Of a stretch of 7,048 nt of DNA, positions 6,891-7,048 are shown one piece after another (position 1 is the first letter of the stretch; each line of letters opens with the position of its first letter). Under the pieces are notes generated by a model. That model saw only the letters and a program-made list of their open reading frames with translations, had not been told where the DNA came from and made no database searches. Location: assembly GCA_023249165.1 (NCBI GenBank), contig JAHFDE010000116.1, positions 1 to 7,048 of the forward strand, written 5' to 3'. Position numbers and translations under genes: made by a program. Origin of the DNA: Candidatus Methylomirabilota bacterium (GTDB lineage: Bacteria; Methylomirabilota; Methylomirabilia; Methylomirabilales; CSP1-5).

Positions 6891-6907
6891 GGGTCAATCC
6901 CTGACCC
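6891..6907. promoter_or_regulatory. 17-bp palindrome GGGTCA-N5-TGACCC in the gdh leader
   Basis: Perfect 6-bp inverted repeat with a 5-bp spacer (plus strand gggtca atccc tgaccc), placed immediately before the ribosome binding site of the dehydrogenase gene. Its size and symmetry suit a dimeric repressor operator; in RNA it would form a short hairpin next to the Shine-Dalgarno. Which regulator, if any, binds it cannot be told from the sequence. Confidence 0.45.
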
Positions 6908-6932
6908 ATCGCCCCCAATGGCGTCGGTGTAG

Positions 6933-6961
6933 ATTCCAATCGTGCTCTAGTGCCGTTCCAA
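6933..6961 (-). promoter_or_regulatory. Weak candidate promoter for the gdh unit
   Basis: Minus-strand TTGGAA (6961-6956) and TGGAAT (6938-6933) are 17 bp apart, each 4/6 to the sigma70 consensus, but the -10 box lacks its conserved second A. Transcription would begin near 6926 and place the palindrome in the 5' leader. The -35 box would fall within the left arm of the inverted repeat. Weak evidence only. Confidence 0.2.
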
Positions 6962-7048
6962 CTATTTTCCTCGAACGCCAGCCGCTCACTGAACCGAGGG
7001 AGCAGGCCGAACTGTGAGGCTCGGACTGGGCCAAACAAGTTGGAACGG
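6953..7048. repeat. 11-bp perfect inverted repeat enclosing about 74 bp, reaching the window edge
   Basis: CCGTTCCAACT at 6953-6963 and its exact reverse complement AGTTGGAACGG at 7038-7048 enclose 74 bp without an evident gene. Internal short stems are visible (cctcg 6969-6973 with cgagg 6995-6999; ctcac 6985-6989 with gtgag 7014-7018). The left arm is preceded by ctagtg. The repeat may continue beyond 7048. It could be a small non-autonomous element (MITE/REP-like), a paired regulatory site, or one end of something larger. Confidence 0.55.

Noticed and set aside
6945..6961. Possible sigma54 promoter upstream of gdh (minus-strand TTGGAACGG resembles a -24 element)
   Set aside because: At the required spacing the -12 element should read TTGC but reads TAGA, so the essential GC is missing.

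Overview
All six protein-coding genes in this window lie on the minus strand, so transcription runs from the right edge to the left. The DNA is GC-rich (about 60 % by eye), with short gaps and recognisable Shine-Dalgarno sites in front of most genes. The proteins look like those of a free-living, GC-rich Gram-negative-type environmental bacterium. Lineages such as NC10/Methylomirabilota, Nitrospirota or a related soil/sediment group fit the style, but nothing here fixes the taxonomy; treat that as a weak guess.

Layout in transcription order. At 7048-6875 is a non-coding leader with an 11-bp inverted repeat that touches the window edge and a 17-bp palindrome next to the ribosome binding site. 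Then come a hexameric-type glutamate dehydrogenase (6874-5453) and, 18 bp later, a small three-helix membrane protein of the PGPGW type (5434-5084). A 167-bp gap follows, holding a very C-rich, G-poor transcript segment (Rho-utilisation-like) and a possible promoter. Next is a tight run of membrane genes: a CPA2/Kef-type cation:proton antiporter with C-terminal RCK domains (4916-2874), a site-2-protease-type rhomboid-unrelated M50 metalloprotease with two CBS domains (2834-1734), a CorA divalent-cation channel (1700-663), and an MscS-like mechanosensitive channel protein (598 to beyond the left edge). Gaps inside this run are 39, 33 and about 64 bp, so a single operon is likely.

How they may work together (inference): antiporter, CorA, MscS-like channel and a nucleotide-sensing-type intramembrane protease form a plausible ion-homeostasis and envelope/osmotic-stress cassette. 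Glutamate, made or consumed by the dehydrogenase just upstream, is the usual counter-ion of cytoplasmic K+, which gives a possible link between the two transcription units. I see no clearly new gene family, CRISPR array, RNA gene or complete mobile element. The most unusual items are the single-helix MscS-like protein, the inverted repeat at the right edge, the palindrome in the gdh leader, the C-rich intergenic stretch, and long homopolymer tracts inside the antiporter gene.
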